The notes beneath the pieces were generated by a model that saw nothing but the letters and a program-made list of their open reading frames with translations, did no database searches and was not told the origin of the DNA. Below are positions 27,070-37,214 of a stretch of DNA of 64,000 bases, piece after piece (the first letter of the stretch is position 1; each line of letters begins with the position of its first letter). The translations under genes were made by a program, and so were the position numbers. The DNA comes from Pseudocitrobacter vendiensis. Its GTDB lineage: Bacteria; Pseudomonadota; Gammaproteobacteria; Enterobacterales; Enterobacteriaceae. The stretch spans positions 25,756 through 89,755 of the forward strand of contig NZ_CALSBS010000022.1 in NCBI RefSeq assembly GCF_943590815.1. The letters run 5' to 3'.

Positions 27070-27323
27070 TGAGCCGCGTTATCCTTCGCATCTCTGGCAC
27101 ACAGTTGCTGTGCCAGGATGAACACCCTTCCCTGCTGGCCGCGCTGGAATCCCATAACGTTGAAGTTGAGTATCAGTGCCGTGAAGGCTACTGCGGTTCA
27201 TGCCGCACGCGTCTGGTTGCCGGCCAGGTCGACTGGCTAACGGAACCGCTGGCGTTCATCCAGCCAGGGGAAATTTTGCCCTGCTGTTGCCGGGCGAAGG
27301 GTGATATTGAGATTGAAATGTAA
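27069..27323 (+). CDS. yfaE: YfaE, 2Fe-2S ferredoxin for NrdB cofactor maintenance
   Basis: An 84-residue plant-type ferredoxin. The cluster cysteines are in CREGYCGSCRTRL (C-x4-C-x2-C) and in the distal LPCCCRAKGD. In E. coli YfaE supplies electrons to rebuild the diferric-tyrosyl radical of NrdB. It overlaps nrdB by one base and ends the operon, followed by a hairpin terminator at 27324. Confidence 0.96.
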   Translation: MSRVILRISGTQLLCQDEHPSLLAALESHNVEVEYQCREGYCGSCRTRLVAGQVDWLTEPLAFIQPGEILPCCCRAKGDIEIEM

Positions 27324-27346
27324 ATGGCCGCCCGCTGGGCGGCCAT
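27324..27346. terminator. Bidirectional terminator between yfaE and inaA
   Basis: A perfect stem ATGGCCGCCC/GGGCGGCCAT with a 3-base GCT loop, followed by TTTTA on the plus strand. It sits between two convergent genes whose stop codons are 27 bp apart. Confidence 0.9.
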
Positions 27347-27350
27347 TTTA

Positions 27351-28001
27351 TTACAGCGCGTAATAGTACGCTTTCACCTTTTCCCAGTCCGCTTTCGGAA
27401 TCGGGTCGAGATATTTTTCCAGTTGTGAAAAGTCGTGTTTAATCGCTTTTTCGCGGCTCAGACGACGACGGCTTTTCTCCAGGTCGAGGAAACCCGCTTC
27501 CACCGTCCCTTCGGTTTTCACATAGATATGACGCACATAGCAGCAACCGTGCTGACGATTCACGCTGTGCATCTTTTTGAAGGCCACGGCAACGGCTTTC
27601 AGCATGGCTTCGCGCACGTCGTCCGGGAAGGGCGTAACGGCATGCTGGTGATACCAGTCACCAATGCTGATAAAGCCTTTCATATCCTCGGTGACCAACA
27701 ACGCGCGCCACTCACCATCAATTTTCATCGCTTTGCCGTAAACGATCTTCGGCACGATAACGCCCGCTTTTTCCAGATCTTTAATCACCGCGATTTCACG
27801 CACAATGGTTGGGCGACCAAACGGATAGCGAACCGAACGGAACAGATGCTGCGTCATGCGCTTCACGTACAGTTTTTTACCATCACGCTCAACACACTGG
27901 ACGCCGCTCATCCCGTTGCGGCGGTAGTTTGGCTCCTCAACCCAGTCGCCTTCTGTTGCCCACCACTGATTAAATTCATCCAGTCCATTTGATACAGCCA
28001 T
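27351..28001 (-). CDS. inaA: InaA, weak-acid-inducible kinase-like protein
   Basis: A 216-residue protein of the lipopolysaccharide-kinase (Kdo/WaaP-like) fold. The segments GKKLYVKRMTQHLFRS (candidate lysine), REIAVIKDLEKAGVIVPKIVYG, LLVTEDMKGFISIGDWY and the late FLDLEKSRRRLSREKAIKHD (metal-aspartate region) follow the kinase order. Its substrate is unknown. E. coli inaA belongs to the Mar/Sox/Rob regulon and responds to weak acids. It is convergent with yfaE. In E. coli glpQ-glpT lie between inaA and glpA, but here glpA begins only 212 bp away. Confidence 0.93.
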   Translation of the reverse strand: MAVSNGLDEFNQWWATEGDWVEEPNYRRNGMSGVQCVERDGKKLYVKRMTQHLFRSVRYPFGRPTIVREIAVIKDLEKAGVIVPKIVYGKAMKIDGEWRALLVTEDMKGFISIGDWYHQHAVTPFPDDVREAMLKAVAVAFKKMHSVNRQHGCCYVRHIYVKTEGTVEAGFLDLEKSRRRLSREKAIKHDFSQLEKYLDPIPKADWEKVKAYYYAL

Positions 28002-28105
28002 TACTTGCCTCGCCCGCTAACGCTTAAAGATTACCAAAAGTTAATCATATAATAGCTTTGTCAAAGCTCTTAGCGTTTATCCGTTCATCTCATTTTCACA
28101 GGCGA

Positions 28106-28125
28106 AATGCGCGAAAACGAAAGCA
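28106..28125 (+). promoter_or_regulatory. Candidate GlpR operator upstream of glpA
   Basis: AATGCGCGAAAACGAAAGCA resembles the GlpR operator pattern, in which TTCG and CGAA half-sites flank an A+T centre. A second TTCGAATGTG follows at 28131. The match is partial, and assignment rests on position before glpA. Confidence 0.4.
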
Positions 28126-28213
28126 ATAAGTTCGAATGTGCGCAGCGTCAAACAAATTCTCTGTCAATTATGGCTTACTGAAGACAAGGATATTGTTATG
28201 TAGGGGCAGGAGA

Positions 28214-29836
28214 ATGCAGCAATCAGGGGAGTACGATGCGATCATCATCGGCGGTGGCGCAACCGGCGCGGGAATTGCCCGCGACTGCGCGCTACGTGGT
28301 CTCAGGGTCGTGCTGGTTGAACGTCATGACATCGCCACCGGCGCAACCGGGCGTAACCACGGTCTGCTGCACAGCGGCGCACGCTATGCCGTCACCGATA
28401 GCGAATCGGCCCGGGAATGCATCAGCGAAAACCGCATCCTGAAACATATTGCCCGCCACTGTATCGAACCCACCGGCGGGCTGTTTATCACCCTGCCGGA
28501 AGACAACCTCGACTTTCAGTCCACCTTTTTACAAGCCTGCGCCATCGCCGGTATTGACGCGCAGGCGATTGACCCGCAGGAAGCGCGACGCATCGAACCG
28601 GGCGTTAACCCGGCGCTGACAGGCGCGGTAAAAGTCCCGGATGGTACCGTTGATCCCTTCCGGCTTACCGCAGCCAATATGCTGGATGCGCGCGAACACG
28701 GTGCGGACATTCTCACCGGGCATGAAGTCATCGGGCTTATTCGCGATGGCGCGAACGTGCGCGGCGTGCGGTTGCACAATCGTCAAACGCAGGAGACGCG
28801 TGAGCTCCACGCCCAGGTGGTGGTCAACGCAGCCGGGATCTGGGGGCAACGCATCGCCGAATATGCCGATCTGAGCATCCGTATGTTCCCGGCCAAAGGG
28901 TCGCTGCTCATTCTCGATCACCGCATCAACCAGCACGTAATTAACCGCTGCCGCAAGCCTGCGGATGCCGACATTCTGGTACCAGGCGATACCATTTCGC
29001 TGATTGGCACCACCTCCATGCACATCGATTACGACGAAATTGACAACAACCGCGTTACCGCGCAGGAAGTCGATACATTGATTCGCGAAGGCGAAAAACT
29101 GGCGCCGCGCATGGGCAGCACACGTATTCTGCGCGCATACTCGGGCGTACGCCCGTTAGTTGCCTGCGATGATGACCCGACCGGGCGCAACGTCAGCCGT
29201 GGCATAGTCTTGTTCGATCACGCGCAGCGCGACGGCATGGAAGGTTTCATAACCATCACCGGCGGCAAACTGATGACCTATCGCCTGATGGCCGAATGGG
29301 CCACCGATGCGGTATGTCGCAAAGTGGGCAACACGACATCGTGTACCACCGCCACTACCCCACTCCCCGGCTCGCGTGAAAGCCAGGAGAAAACACTCCA
29401 GCGCATCATCTCGTTGCCTGCGCCGCTGCGCGGTTCCGTGATTTATCGCCACGGTGACCGCACGCCAGGCTGGATCGGCGACAACCGTCTGCATCGCAGC
29501 CTGGTATGCGAATGCGAAGCCGTGACGGCAGGCGAAGTACAGTACGCAGTAGAAAACCTGAATGTCCGCAATTTGCTCGATCTGCGTCGCCGAACCCGCG
29601 TCGGCATGGGTACCTGTCAGGGCGAACTGTGCGCCTGCCGCGCGGCGGGGCTGCTGCCCCGTTTTCACGCCACCAATGCCAGCCAGTCGCTAAAACAGCT
29701 CTCAGATTTCCTCAATGAGCGCTGGAAAGGCGTGCAGCCTATCGCCTGGGGTGATGCGCTGCGCGAAAGCGAACTGACTCGCTGGGTCTATCAGGGACTG
29801 TGTGGGCTGCAAAAGGAGCATCAGGATGAAATTTGA
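28214..29836 (+). CDS. glpA: Anaerobic glycerol-3-phosphate dehydrogenase, subunit A
   Basis: A 540-residue FAD subunit that oxidises sn-glycerol-3-phosphate to dihydroxyacetone phosphate during anaerobic respiration. The FAD motif is [21 protein letters not shown] (about residues 9-29, in part), followed by [20 protein letters not shown]. The BFD-like iron-sulfur domain near the C-terminus has [13 protein letters not shown] and [14 protein letters not shown]. The ATG at 28214 follows GCAGGAGA; a farther upstream in-frame start at 28136 lacks a good site. It overlaps glpB by 11 bases. The E. coli partner operon glpTQ is missing upstream. Confidence 0.97.
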   Translation: MQQSGEYDAIIIGGGATGAGIARDCALRGLRVVLVERHDIATGATGRNHGLLHSGARYAVTDSESARECISENRILKHIARHCIEPTGGLFITLPEDNLDFQSTFLQACAIAGIDAQAIDPQEARRIEPGVNPALTGAVKVPDGTVDPFRLTAANMLDAREHGADILTGHEVIGLIRDGANVRGVRLHNRQTQETRELHAQVVVNAAGIWGQRIAEYADLSIRMFPAKGSLLILDHRINQHVINRCRKPADADILVPGDTISLIGTTSMHIDYDEIDNNRVTAQEVDTLIREGEKLAPRMGSTRILRAYSGVRPLVACDDDPTGRNVSRGIVLFDHAQRDGMEGFITITGGKLMTYRLMAEWATDAVCRKVGNTTSCTTATTPLPGSRESQEKTLQRIISLPAPLRGSVIYRHGDRTPGWIGDNRLHRSLVCECEAVTAGEVQYAVENLNVRNLLDLRRRTRVGMGTCQGELCACRAAGLLPRFHATNASQSLKQLSDFLNERWKGVQPIAWGDALRESELTRWVYQGLCGLQKEHQDEI

Positions 29837-31085
29837 TACGGTTATCATCGGCGGCGGTCTGGCCGGGTTACTGTGCGGGTTAACGCTGCAGTCACAAGGT
29901 TTGCGCTGTGCCATTGTCAGCCGCGGGCAAAGTGCGCTGAACTTCGCCTCGGGTTCGCTGGATCTCCTTAGCATGTTGCCCGACGGGCAGCCGGTCGAGG
30001 ATATTCATCTCGGCTTGCAGGCATTAACACGGCTAGCCCCTGAGCATCCTTACAACAAAGTGGGTTGCGAAAACGTCCTGTCGTACGCCCGTCAGGCGCA
30101 AGCGCTTTTCAACGATTGCGGTATCGACTTTCAGGGCGACGCAGGGCAAACACATCAACGTGTGACCCCGCTGGGTTTATTGCGCAGCGCCTGGCTCAGT
30201 CCTCGCGAGACACCACTCTTCCCGCCAGCAGCCAGTAAAGTCCGCGTTGTGGGAATAACCGGGTTTCTCGATTTTCAGGCTCCGCTTGCCGCTGAGTCAT
30301 TACGTAAAAAGGGCCTGGAGGTCGACACGACTGAAATCGACCTGCCACAGCTGGATGTGCTGCGCGAAAACGCCAGCGAATTCCGCGCGGCAAACATCGC
30401 TCGCCTGCTGGACCAGCCGGAACAGTGGCAACCGTTGTACGATGCGCTCGCTCCGCTGGCGGAGGGTTACGATGCCCTGTGGCTTCCGGCCTGTTTCGGC
30501 GCCAGTGATAGCCAGCTGTACGACTGGCTCTGCGCAAAGCTCAGCTGTGCGCTACATCTGTTGCCTACGCTGCCACCCTCCGTGCCCGGCATGCGTTTGC
30601 AGGCACAGCTTCAACGGCAGTTTATCCGCGCAGGCGGCGTCTGGATGCCAGGCGACGAAGTGCAAAAGGTAACGCTGGAGAATCAACACGCTACCACCGT
30701 CTGGACGCGCAACCACGCCGACATTCCCCTACGTGCACGCTACGTGGTGCTGGCGAGTGGCAGTTTCTTCAGTAATGGGTTAGTCGCAAGTCGAGATACG
30801 ATTCGCGAACCGGTGCTTAATCTTGACGTGATGCAGATGGCCACCCGCGCATTATGGTATCGCCCTGATGTCTTTGACTCTCAGCCATGGCAACAGTTTG
30901 GCGTCGCGACCGATGCGATGCTGCGCCCGGCTATTGCCGGCCAGCAACTGGAAAATGTGTTTGTGATTGGTTCAGTACTGGGCGGCTGCGATGCCATCGC
31001 TCAGGGCTGCGGCGGCGGTGTGTGTGCAGTGACGGCGCTTCATGCCGCGCAGCAAATCACCCTGTTGACAGGAGGTGAAGCATGA
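29826..31085 (+). CDS. glpB: Anaerobic glycerol-3-phosphate dehydrogenase, subunit B
   Basis: A 419-residue flavoprotein subunit beginning [19 protein letters not shown], a dinucleotide-binding motif, and ending with [21 protein letters not shown], a typical FAD-closing block. The start at 29826 has AGGA just upstream and matches the E. coli N-terminus; it overlaps the glpA end by 11 bases. With GlpA it forms the catalytic dimer that is tied to the membrane by GlpC. The middle of the protein (about residues 90-240) is clearly diverged from E. coli, more than GlpA or GlpC. Confidence 0.96.
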   Translation: MKFDTVIIGGGLAGLLCGLTLQSQGLRCAIVSRGQSALNFASGSLDLLSMLPDGQPVEDIHLGLQALTRLAPEHPYNKVGCENVLSYARQAQALFNDCGIDFQGDAGQTHQRVTPLGLLRSAWLSPRETPLFPPAASKVRVVGITGFLDFQAPLAAESLRKKGLEVDTTEIDLPQLDVLRENASEFRAANIARLLDQPEQWQPLYDALAPLAEGYDALWLPACFGASDSQLYDWLCAKLSCALHLLPTLPPSVPGMRLQAQLQRQFIRAGGVWMPGDEVQKVTLENQHATTVWTRNHADIPLRARYVVLASGSFFSNGLVASRDTIREPVLNLDVMQMATRALWYRPDVFDSQPWQQFGVATDAMLRPAIAGQQLENVFVIGSVLGGCDAIAQGCGGGVCAVTALHAAQQITLLTGGEA

Positions 31086-32275
31086 GTAGCGGCCAGTTCG
31101 AGAATTGCATCAAATGTACCGCCTGTACGACAGCTTGCCCAATCAGTCGGGTGAATCCTCGCTATCCTGGGCCGAAACAAGCGGGCCCGGACGGCGAACG
31201 GCTCCGCCTGAAAGACGGCGCACTGTATGATGAGGCGCTGAAATATTGTATCAACTGCAAACGCTGCGAAGTGGCGTGCCCGTCTGATGTCAAAATTGGC
31301 GATATCATCCAGCGCGCCCGAGCGCGCTATGACGTCACCACCCCATCGCTGCGTAACCGCATACTCAGCCATACGGACCTGATGGGGCAGATGTCCACGC
31401 CGTTTGCACCGCTGGTGAATGCGGCGACGGGGCTGAAACCCGTGCGTCATCTGCTTGATGCGGCGCTAAAAATTGATCATCGCCGCACGCTGCCGAAATA
31501 CTCCTTCGGCACCTTCCGCCGCTGGTATCGCAGCGTCGCAAAACAGCAGGCGCAGTTTGCCGAGCAGGTAGCCTTTTTCCACGGCTGCTACGTCAACTAC
31601 AACCATCCGCAATTGGGCAAAGATTTAATTAAGGTGCTGAATGCGCTGGGAACGGGCGTTCAGTTGTTGAGTAAAGAGAAATGTTGCGGCGTACCGTTGA
31701 TTGCGAACGGTTTCACCGATAAGGCGCGCAAGCAGGCGCAAAGCAACGTCGCGTCACTGCGCGAGGCCATTGAGGATAAATCGCTGCCCGTTATCGCGAC
31801 GTCCTCAACCTGCACGTTTACGCTGCGAGATGAATATCCGCATCTGTTGAATGTTGATAACGGCGGCCTGCGCGAGCATATCGACCTGGCTACACGCTGG
31901 CTGTGGCGAAAACTGGACGAAGGGAAAACGCTGCCGCTTAAACCGTTGCCGCTGAAGGTGGTATATCACACGCCGTGTCATATGGAGAAAATGGGCTGGA
32001 CGCTTTACACCCTGGAGCTGCTGCGGCAAATTCCCGGGTTGGAGCTGACGGTGCTCGACTCCGAGTGCTGCGGCATTGCGGGCACCTATGGCTTTAAGTC
32101 GGAGAATTACCCCACCTCGCAGGCCGTCGGCGCGCCGCTGTTCCGCCAGATCGAGGAAAGCGGCGCGGATATCGTGGTGACCGATTGCGAAACCTGTAAA
32201 TGGCAAATCGAGATGTCAACCAGCAAGCGCTGCGAACATCCCATTACCCTGCTGGCACAGGCGCTATCGACATAA
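31082..32275 (+). CDS. glpC: Anaerobic glycerol-3-phosphate dehydrogenase, subunit C
   Basis: A 397-residue iron-sulfur subunit. Two 4Fe-4S motifs lie at the N-terminus: [16 protein letters not shown] and [16 protein letters not shown]. Two CCG domains follow, with [13 protein letters not shown] and [14 protein letters not shown]. GlpC anchors GlpAB and passes electrons to menaquinone for fumarate or nitrate respiration. It overlaps glpB by four bases (ATGA) and is the last gene of the operon, followed by a REP pair at 32294. Confidence 0.97.
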   Translation: MSSGQFENCIKCTACTTACPISRVNPRYPGPKQAGPDGERLRLKDGALYDEALKYCINCKRCEVACPSDVKIGDIIQRARARYDVTTPSLRNRILSHTDLMGQMSTPFAPLVNAATGLKPVRHLLDAALKIDHRRTLPKYSFGTFRRWYRSVAKQQAQFAEQVAFFHGCYVNYNHPQLGKDLIKVLNALGTGVQLLSKEKCCGVPLIANGFTDKARKQAQSNVASLREAIEDKSLPVIATSSTCTFTLRDEYPHLLNVDNGGLREHIDLATRWLWRKLDEGKTLPLKPLPLKVVYHTPCHMEKMGWTLYTLELLRQIPGLELTVLDSECCGIAGTYGFKSENYPTSQAVGAPLFRQIEESGADIVVTDCETCKWQIEMSTSKRCEHPITLLAQALST

Positions 32276-32293
32276 GCAATTTCGCCTGCACAA

Positions 32294-32374
32294 TGCCTGA
32301 TGCGCTTCGCTTATCAGGCCTACCGGTTTATGCGAGATCTGTAGGCCGGATAAGGCGTAGCCGCCATCCGGCAA
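32294..32374. repeat. REP (BIME-like) pair between glpC and yfaY
   Basis: Two facing REP units, with TGCCTGATGCGCTTCGCTTA in the first and GTAGGCCGGATAAGGCGTAG in the second, lie in the convergent gap between glpC and yfaY. No separate terminator is visible, so the repeats may supply 3'-end protection for both mRNAs. Confidence 0.85.
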
Positions 32375-32384
32375 TGCAACTTCG

Positions 32385-33581
32385 CTACACCTTCAGCGTT
32401 TCCACCACTTCAATCCAGCCGTGTTCGCTGGCGACATCCATCCCGTTGAGCCAGCGGCGCAGCATGTTCATCGCCATCATGGCGCAAACCTGCTGACGCA
32501 CAACCAGGCTGTGGCGCGTGGTGTTAAACTTCACGCGCAGCGCCCATGTGCCGTCTGCGGTGGAGAGCGCGAAGTTCAGATGCTCGTTTTCAAGCCCGGT
32601 AACCGACAGCGCTACGCCAGCAAAATGATTTTCGCGGCGCTCTTCCGCCCAACGTGCGGTTTGCGCCAGCGTCTCTTCCTGCGACGGAATCACCTCACTG
32701 GCCAGCAGCGGCGCACCCGCGCGTTGTAGCTCCAGCGCCAGCAGCCCGCCGGTAAATTGTTCGCTCAGCGTCAGACTCAGTTGCTTATCCTGCAATGCGC
32801 GGGCAAGCTGCTTCGGCAAGCCTTCGGTGCCTTCAAAAATCAGGCTATCGCCCGCGACCTTTTTCACTTCCGGCCACAGGGCTTCCATGGCCTGACGTTC
32901 ACTCGCCGGGCCAGTCAGCTTGAGTTCAATAATCGGCATCGATGAGCGATAGCCCATCGACACGCCCGCAGGTAGCGCCAGGTGATCGAGACTTTGCGCG
33001 AGATCGCTTTCCGAACGCCCGAACGTAGTGAGTCGCAGACACAGCGGCGGCTCGGGGATCTCAAAACGTGCACGCAGGCGTGGCAGAATTTCCTGCTGAA
33101 CCATCACTTTAAATTCAGACGGCACGCCAGGGGTGAAGAAAATCAGGCAACGGTTGAGCTTAATGGCAAAACCGCAGGCCGTACCCACCGGGTTATCAAT
33201 AAACTCGGCGCTGGCAGGAATTTCCGCCTGTTTGCGATTGCTCGGCGCCATCACGCGGCCACGCTCTTTGAAGAATTTCTCCATCTGCGCCAGCCACGGC
33301 TCATGCAGTACCAGTGATTCGCCTTTCGCCGTTGCCGCAGCTAGCGCACTTAAATCATCACTCGTCGGCCCCAGACCGCCGTTAACAATCAGGACATCAG
33401 CCTGGGTACTGCGCTCGCGCAGAATCGACACCAGATCATCGAGTTTGTCGCCCACCGTGTTACGCCGGGAAAGCGGTAAACCTTGTTCAAATAAGAAATC
33501 AGCAAGCCAGGCCGCATTGGTATCCACAATTTGCCCGTATAAGACTTCATCGCCCGTAGACAGCATCTCTACGTTTATCAT
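32385..33581 (-). CDS. yfaY: YfaY, CinA-like protein
   Basis: A 398-residue protein of the CinA/competence-damage family. The N-terminal molybdopterin-binding-like (MoCF) domain (about residues 1-170) has EMLSTGDEVLYGQIVDTNAAW and IVNGGLGPTSDDLSA. The C-terminal part (about 240-395) corresponds to the nicotinamide-nucleotide amidase region, with LSEQFTGGLLALELQRAGAP, and is degenerate in the E. coli orthologue. The ATG at 33581 is chosen because GGAGA precedes it and INVEMLSTGDEV aligns with E. coli; a longer frame to 33737 is not supported. Its biological role is uncertain. Confidence 0.93.
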   Translation of the reverse strand: MINVEMLSTGDEVLYGQIVDTNAAWLADFLFEQGLPLSRRNTVGDKLDDLVSILRERSTQADVLIVNGGLGPTSDDLSALAAATAKGESLVLHEPWLAQMEKFFKERGRVMAPSNRKQAEIPASAEFIDNPVGTACGFAIKLNRCLIFFTPGVPSEFKVMVQQEILPRLRARFEIPEPPLCLRLTTFGRSESDLAQSLDHLALPAGVSMGYRSSMPIIELKLTGPASERQAMEALWPEVKKVAGDSLIFEGTEGLPKQLARALQDKQLSLTLSEQFTGGLLALELQRAGAPLLASEVIPSQEETLAQTARWAEERRENHFAGVALSVTGLENEHLNFALSTADGTWALRVKFNTTRHSLVVRQQVCAMMAMNMLRRWLNGMDVASEHGWIEVVETLKV

Positions 33582-33675
33582 CGCTTTCTCCAGTAAAAGA
33601 GGACGATTTACTATAGCGCAAGGCGAGGAATAAAAACGAGAAAACTGGCGCGGCAGAGTGCCGCGCCGGGGAGAA

Positions 33676-34218
33676 TCAGAAGTTAGCGCTGACGCCGACG
33701 TAGGGGCCATCCGCCACGGCGCTGTCGCGATTGCCATCTTTGCCGGCGAGGTTGATATAGCGGTACCCCGCTTCCACGCTCAACGGACGCATAAGCATAA
33801 AACGACCACCCGCGTTGGCTTCTTCGTAATCTTTTACGCCGCTGGAAAGCGAGTCCGGCGAGTAGTAATACTCACCAAACAGACGGAAACGTTCACCAAT
33901 TTGCCACTGCAACCCGCCGCCAACCGCCGCCGCGTAACCATCATCACCGTAGTTCGGGCTAAGATAAACACCTTTGCCGCCCGCGGTAGCCATGAACGGC
34001 CCTAATGGAATGTTCATTCCCAATGCCGCACCCACGATATCGCCGTGATCGTCGTTATGCGCCCAGTTACCGCTCAGCGCCAGGCCCGTCGATTCGGTGC
34101 CAAAGCCGACGCCAAGGTTGGTATACTCTTCGCCAGCCTGGCCGCTGATGCTGATTGCATTTGCCGCGACCGGGAGCAACAGCATCCCCATCAGGCCAAA
34201 TAGTATGCTCTTTTTCAT
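33676..34218 (-). CDS. yfaZ: YfaZ family outer-membrane-type protein
   Basis: A 180-residue exported protein. The signal peptide is MKKSILFGLMGMLLLPVAANA, cleaved before ISISGQ. The mature part shows alternating beta-strand character rich in Gly and Tyr, for example YAAAVGGGLQWQIGERFRLF, and ends in GPYVGVSANF with a terminal phenylalanine, as expected of a small outer-membrane barrel. The start at 34218 follows AAAGGA; a start six codons upstream is unlikely. Its function is not known. In E. coli the rhm (yfaUVWX) genes lie beyond yfaY; they are missing here. Confidence 0.92.
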   Translation of the reverse strand: MKKSILFGLMGMLLLPVAANAISISGQAGEEYTNLGVGFGTESTGLALSGNWAHNDDHGDIVGAALGMNIPLGPFMATAGGKGVYLSPNYGDDGYAAAVGGGLQWQIGERFRLFGEYYYSPDSLSSGVKDYEEANAGGRFMLMRPLSVEAGYRYINLAGKDGNRDSAVADGPYVGVSANF

Positions 34219-34379
34219 TTTAATCCTTTCCCGCAAGCACAGTGTGAATTACCAAAAATCAGGCGAATTGTACTGCTGAATATCGCCAAATCCATGAACT
34301 AAAAGGGCGATCACTCTTCAAATTGTAAGTAATTGCGACTTGAAAGTATTACCAAAAGTTAAGGAATGAGGGGCTTAAT

Positions 34380-34448
34380 ATGGCCTTTTCTCTCGTTCCG
34401 GATAAAGCTCGCAAATTCCTGACGATTATCAACGTACAATCGGACTAA
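34380..34448 (+). CDS. Possible 22-codon leader or small protein before nudI
   Basis: A short frame encodes MAFSLVPDKARKFLTIINVQ plus two residues. It has GAGGGG eight bases before its ATG and ends 25 bp before the nudI start. It could be a leader peptide, a small protein or chance. No family is recognised, and only the ribosome site and position support it. Confidence 0.25.
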   Translation: MAFSLVPDKARKFLTIINVQSD

Positions 34449-34473
34449 CTCAGTCTGATATAAGGATTTACTC

Positions 34474-34899
34474 ATGCGACAAAGAACGATTGTATGCCCG
34501 CTCATTCAAAATAATGGTGCCTGGTTACTGTGCAAAATGGCGGACGATCGTGGCGTCTTTCCCGGTCAATGGGCGCTTTCGGGTGGCGGAGTAGAACCTG
34601 GCGAGAAAATTGAAGAGGCATTGCGTCGTGAAATTCGCGAAGAGCTGGGAGAAAAACTGGCGTTAAGTCAGATTACGCCGTGGACCTTTAGCGACGACGT
34701 GCGCACCAAAACCTACGCCGATGGCCATCAGGAAGAGATCTATATGATTTACCTGATTTTCGACTGCGTCAGCACCAACCGTGAGATTGTGCTGAACGAT
34801 GAGTTTCAGGATTACGCGTGGGTGAAACAGGAAGATCTTGCGAGCTACGATCTGAACGTCGCCACTCGCAAGACATTGACGCTGAAAGGGCTACTTTAA
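34474..34899 (+). CDS. nudI: NudI, nucleoside triphosphatase
   Basis: A 141-residue Nudix hydrolase. The Nudix box is complete: [18 protein letters not shown] followed by REELG (about residues 38-60), with all catalytic glutamates. E. coli NudI hydrolyses pyrimidine deoxynucleoside triphosphates, preferring dUTP, dTTP and dCTP. Its last nine bases overlap the 3' end of convergent menE. In E. coli the ais-arnBCADTEF-pmrD block separates nudI from menE; here they abut. Confidence 0.94.
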   Translation: MRQRTIVCPLIQNNGAWLLCKMADDRGVFPGQWALSGGGVEPGEKIEEALRREIREELGEKLALSQITPWTFSDDVRTKTYADGHQEEIYMIYLIFDCVSTNREIVLNDEFQDYAWVKQEDLASYDLNVATRKTLTLKGLL

Positions 34900-36252
34900 T
34901 TCTTGCGCAACCCACTCTCGTAACTGATGGCGAGAGACCTTAATTCCGCTATTTTTCATCGTTTCCGGTAACCGCAGCCAGTGACACGGTTGCTGGAAGC
35001 CCGCCAGTCTACCTTTCACCCACGTCGCCAGCACAGAAAGTTCGACATCGCTTTCGCAATCCACTACCGCGACCGGGCGCTGTCCGAACTCAGGGTCATC
35101 CAGCGGAACAATAAATACCTGCGAAACCGCAGGATGCGCCACAATCACTCGCTCGACATCTTCCGGCTGGATACCTTCCCCGCCGCTAAAGAAAAGGTTA
35201 TCCATACGTCCGATGATAAAGAGCTTACCGTCACGGAGCTCGCCGCGATCGCGCGTGGCAAACCACCCCTCAGCATTGACCAACGGCACAAGCGCACCAT
35301 CCCGCCAGTAGCCCGAGGCCATGCTTTTCGCACGTAGCCAGACTTCACCGTTCACCAGTTTGAGCTCACGCCCGGCTAGCGGCGTTCCCACATCATCGCC
35401 GCCGTTAGCTTCACGCGCACATACGGTAGAGGCAAATTCGGTAAGACCGTAGCCGCAGAAGGTACGGATACCCATCGCGCTTGCCTGTTCAGTCAGGTCG
35501 GCTGGAATAGCCGCGCCGCCTAACAGCACGGCTTTCAGCGACAGTGGTTGTTCATCATTCAACAAACGCCAAAGCTGGGTTGGCACTAGCGAGGCATGCG
35601 TACAGCCCTGCAGCGCCTGAGCGAGTGGTCGCTCGCTCACCGCCATCTTCGCGCCCGAATAGAGCCAGCGCCAAAAAATCCCTTGTCCGGAGACATGGAA
35701 CAGCGGCAACGACAACAGCCAGCAGTCATCTGCAGAAAACGAAATCAAACTTAACACACCCTGTGCGCTGGCAAGATGCGCCGCACAGGTGTGTACCGCC
35801 GCTTTTGGCAGGCCCGTGGAGCCCGAAGTGAGCGTCATGGATGCCAGTCGTTCAGGTCGCCAGCCAATATCATGGTAACCCTTTGATTCTTGCAGCGTGA
35901 GGCGCGGCAGTGAGTCGGCAAACTCACTGTTTTCCAGGTTGAGCACGTGATTCAGCGTCAACCCCGGCAGTAAAGCGTCAGTCAGCGCCGTGGGCAGACG
36001 CGGGTTAAGCGGTAAAACACGCGCCCCGCACTGTAACAATGCCAGCCAGGCCAGCACCGTTTCACCCCGGTTGCGCGCGCACAGCGCTACGCCGTCACCA
36101 TCGCGTACGCCCTGCGCCTGAAAACCGGCGGCCAGCGCGTCGATTCGCTCACACAACTGCGTCCAGTGAAGCGTCTCATTGTCGAGGCGCAGCGCGGACG
36201 CAACGCCCCGCTGCTCTCGCCAGTACCGCCAGGGCCAGGTAGAAAAACTCAC
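34891..36252 (-). CDS. menE: o-Succinylbenzoate-CoA ligase
   Basis: A 453-residue acyl-adenylating enzyme that activates o-succinylbenzoate to its CoA ester in menaquinone synthesis. The AMP-binding motif is [17 protein letters not shown] (about residues 139-155), followed by [10 protein letters not shown]. The hinge and lid segment [20 protein letters not shown] precedes the catalytic lysine region near [13 protein letters not shown] chose GTG at 36252 ([12 protein letters not shown]), because it overlaps the menC stop by four bases (GTGA) and gives the E. coli length; a farther start at 36285 adds an unrelated stretch. It is the last gene of the men operon, with no terminator before nudI. 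Confidence 0.94.
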   Translation of the reverse strand: MSFSTWPWRYWREQRGVASALRLDNETLHWTQLCERIDALAAGFQAQGVRDGDGVALCARNRGETVLAWLALLQCGARVLPLNPRLPTALTDALLPGLTLNHVLNLENSEFADSLPRLTLQESKGYHDIGWRPERLASMTLTSGSTGLPKAAVHTCAAHLASAQGVLSLISFSADDCWLLSLPLFHVSGQGIFWRWLYSGAKMAVSERPLAQALQGCTHASLVPTQLWRLLNDEQPLSLKAVLLGGAAIPADLTEQASAMGIRTFCGYGLTEFASTVCAREANGGDDVGTPLAGRELKLVNGEVWLRAKSMASGYWRDGALVPLVNAEGWFATRDRGELRDGKLFIIGRMDNLFFSGGEGIQPEDVERVIVAHPAVSQVFIVPLDDPEFGQRPVAVVDCESDVELSVLATWVKGRLAGFQQPCHWLRLPETMKNSGIKVSRHQLREWVAQELK

Positions 36253-37214
36253 AGCAACGGCTCCAGCGACAGCATGTCCAGGCACGGTAGCGGGTTATCC
36301 GGCCAGCGACGAATCAGTTGCGCTTGCATCAGGTTCAACGTGTCGAGGCCCGGAATGGTGTTCGGCGTCAGCCAGGCCGCAATACGGGCCAGCTGCGTCA
36401 GCCCAAGGCTCGACTCAATGGAAGAGCTGATGACCGCCGTCAGCCCCAGCGCGTGCGCCGCCGTCACCTGCGCCTGCACTTTTTGCAGGCTACCGGTGAG
36501 AGTCGGTTTAATCACCACCGCGCGCACGCCGGGCTCAGCTTCGAAGCGGAAATCGTCATCGCGCAGGCTTTCATCCCACGCGATAGCAATGCCCGTTTCC
36601 GCAGCAAACGCGCGCGAATCATCGCGTGTTTTACACGGTTCTTCGAGAAACGCGATGCGATCGCGGAATGCCGGGTTGACATATTTGGCAAACTGCTGCG
36701 CTTTGAGCGGCGTCCAGGCGCGATTAGCATCCAGCCGCAGCTGCAACTCGGGAATCGCTTCCAGCAGCAGATTAACCACCATGCCGTCGCGTACCGCCTC
36801 GTACAGTCCGACCTTCACCTTCGCGACTTTTTCGCCGGGCATATCTGCCAGCGCCAGCACCAGTTCATCCGGGTCGCCGGTACACAGCGGCGCAGCACGA
36901 TAATCTGCCGTCATCGGCAGCGTGTCGTCCAGTTCCGCCAGCGCACAACTAATGCCAAACGCCGCCGAGGGCAGGTCCGGCAACGGGGTCTCAGCGCCCT
37001 GTCGCCAGCTTTGCACCCAATTGAGTAATGCGGATTGCGCGTCGTCCAGCGTTTCACGGCTAAAACCCGGAAGTGGGGAGATTTCTCCCCAGCCTTCGCG
37101 TTCGCCGTCACGGAGCCAGACAAACAATCCGTCGCGGGTTTTTAGCCGCCGTTCGCGCAGTACCACGCCCGCGTCCATCGGTATCTGCCAGCGGTAAACC
37201 TGCGCGTACCGCAT
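36249..37214 (-). CDS. menC: o-Succinylbenzoate synthase
   Basis: A 321-residue enolase-superfamily enzyme that dehydrates SHCHC to o-succinylbenzoate. The catalytic lysine is in AKVKVGL. The metal ligands follow as [16 protein letters not shown] and AWDESLR, with the second lysine in [24 protein letters not shown] near the end is also typical. Its ATG shares a base with the menB stop codon (TAATG), showing tight coupling. Confidence 0.96.
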   Translation of the reverse strand: MRYAQVYRWQIPMDAGVVLRERRLKTRDGLFVWLRDGEREGWGEISPLPGFSRETLDDAQSALLNWVQSWRQGAETPLPDLPSAAFGISCALAELDDTLPMTADYRAAPLCTGDPDELVLALADMPGEKVAKVKVGLYEAVRDGMVVNLLLEAIPELQLRLDANRAWTPLKAQQFAKYVNPAFRDRIAFLEEPCKTRDDSRAFAAETGIAIAWDESLRDDDFRFEAEPGVRAVVIKPTLTGSLQKVQAQVTAAHALGLTAVISSSIESSLGLTQLARIAAWLTPNTIPGLDTLNLMQAQLIRRWPDNPLPCLDMLSLEPLL

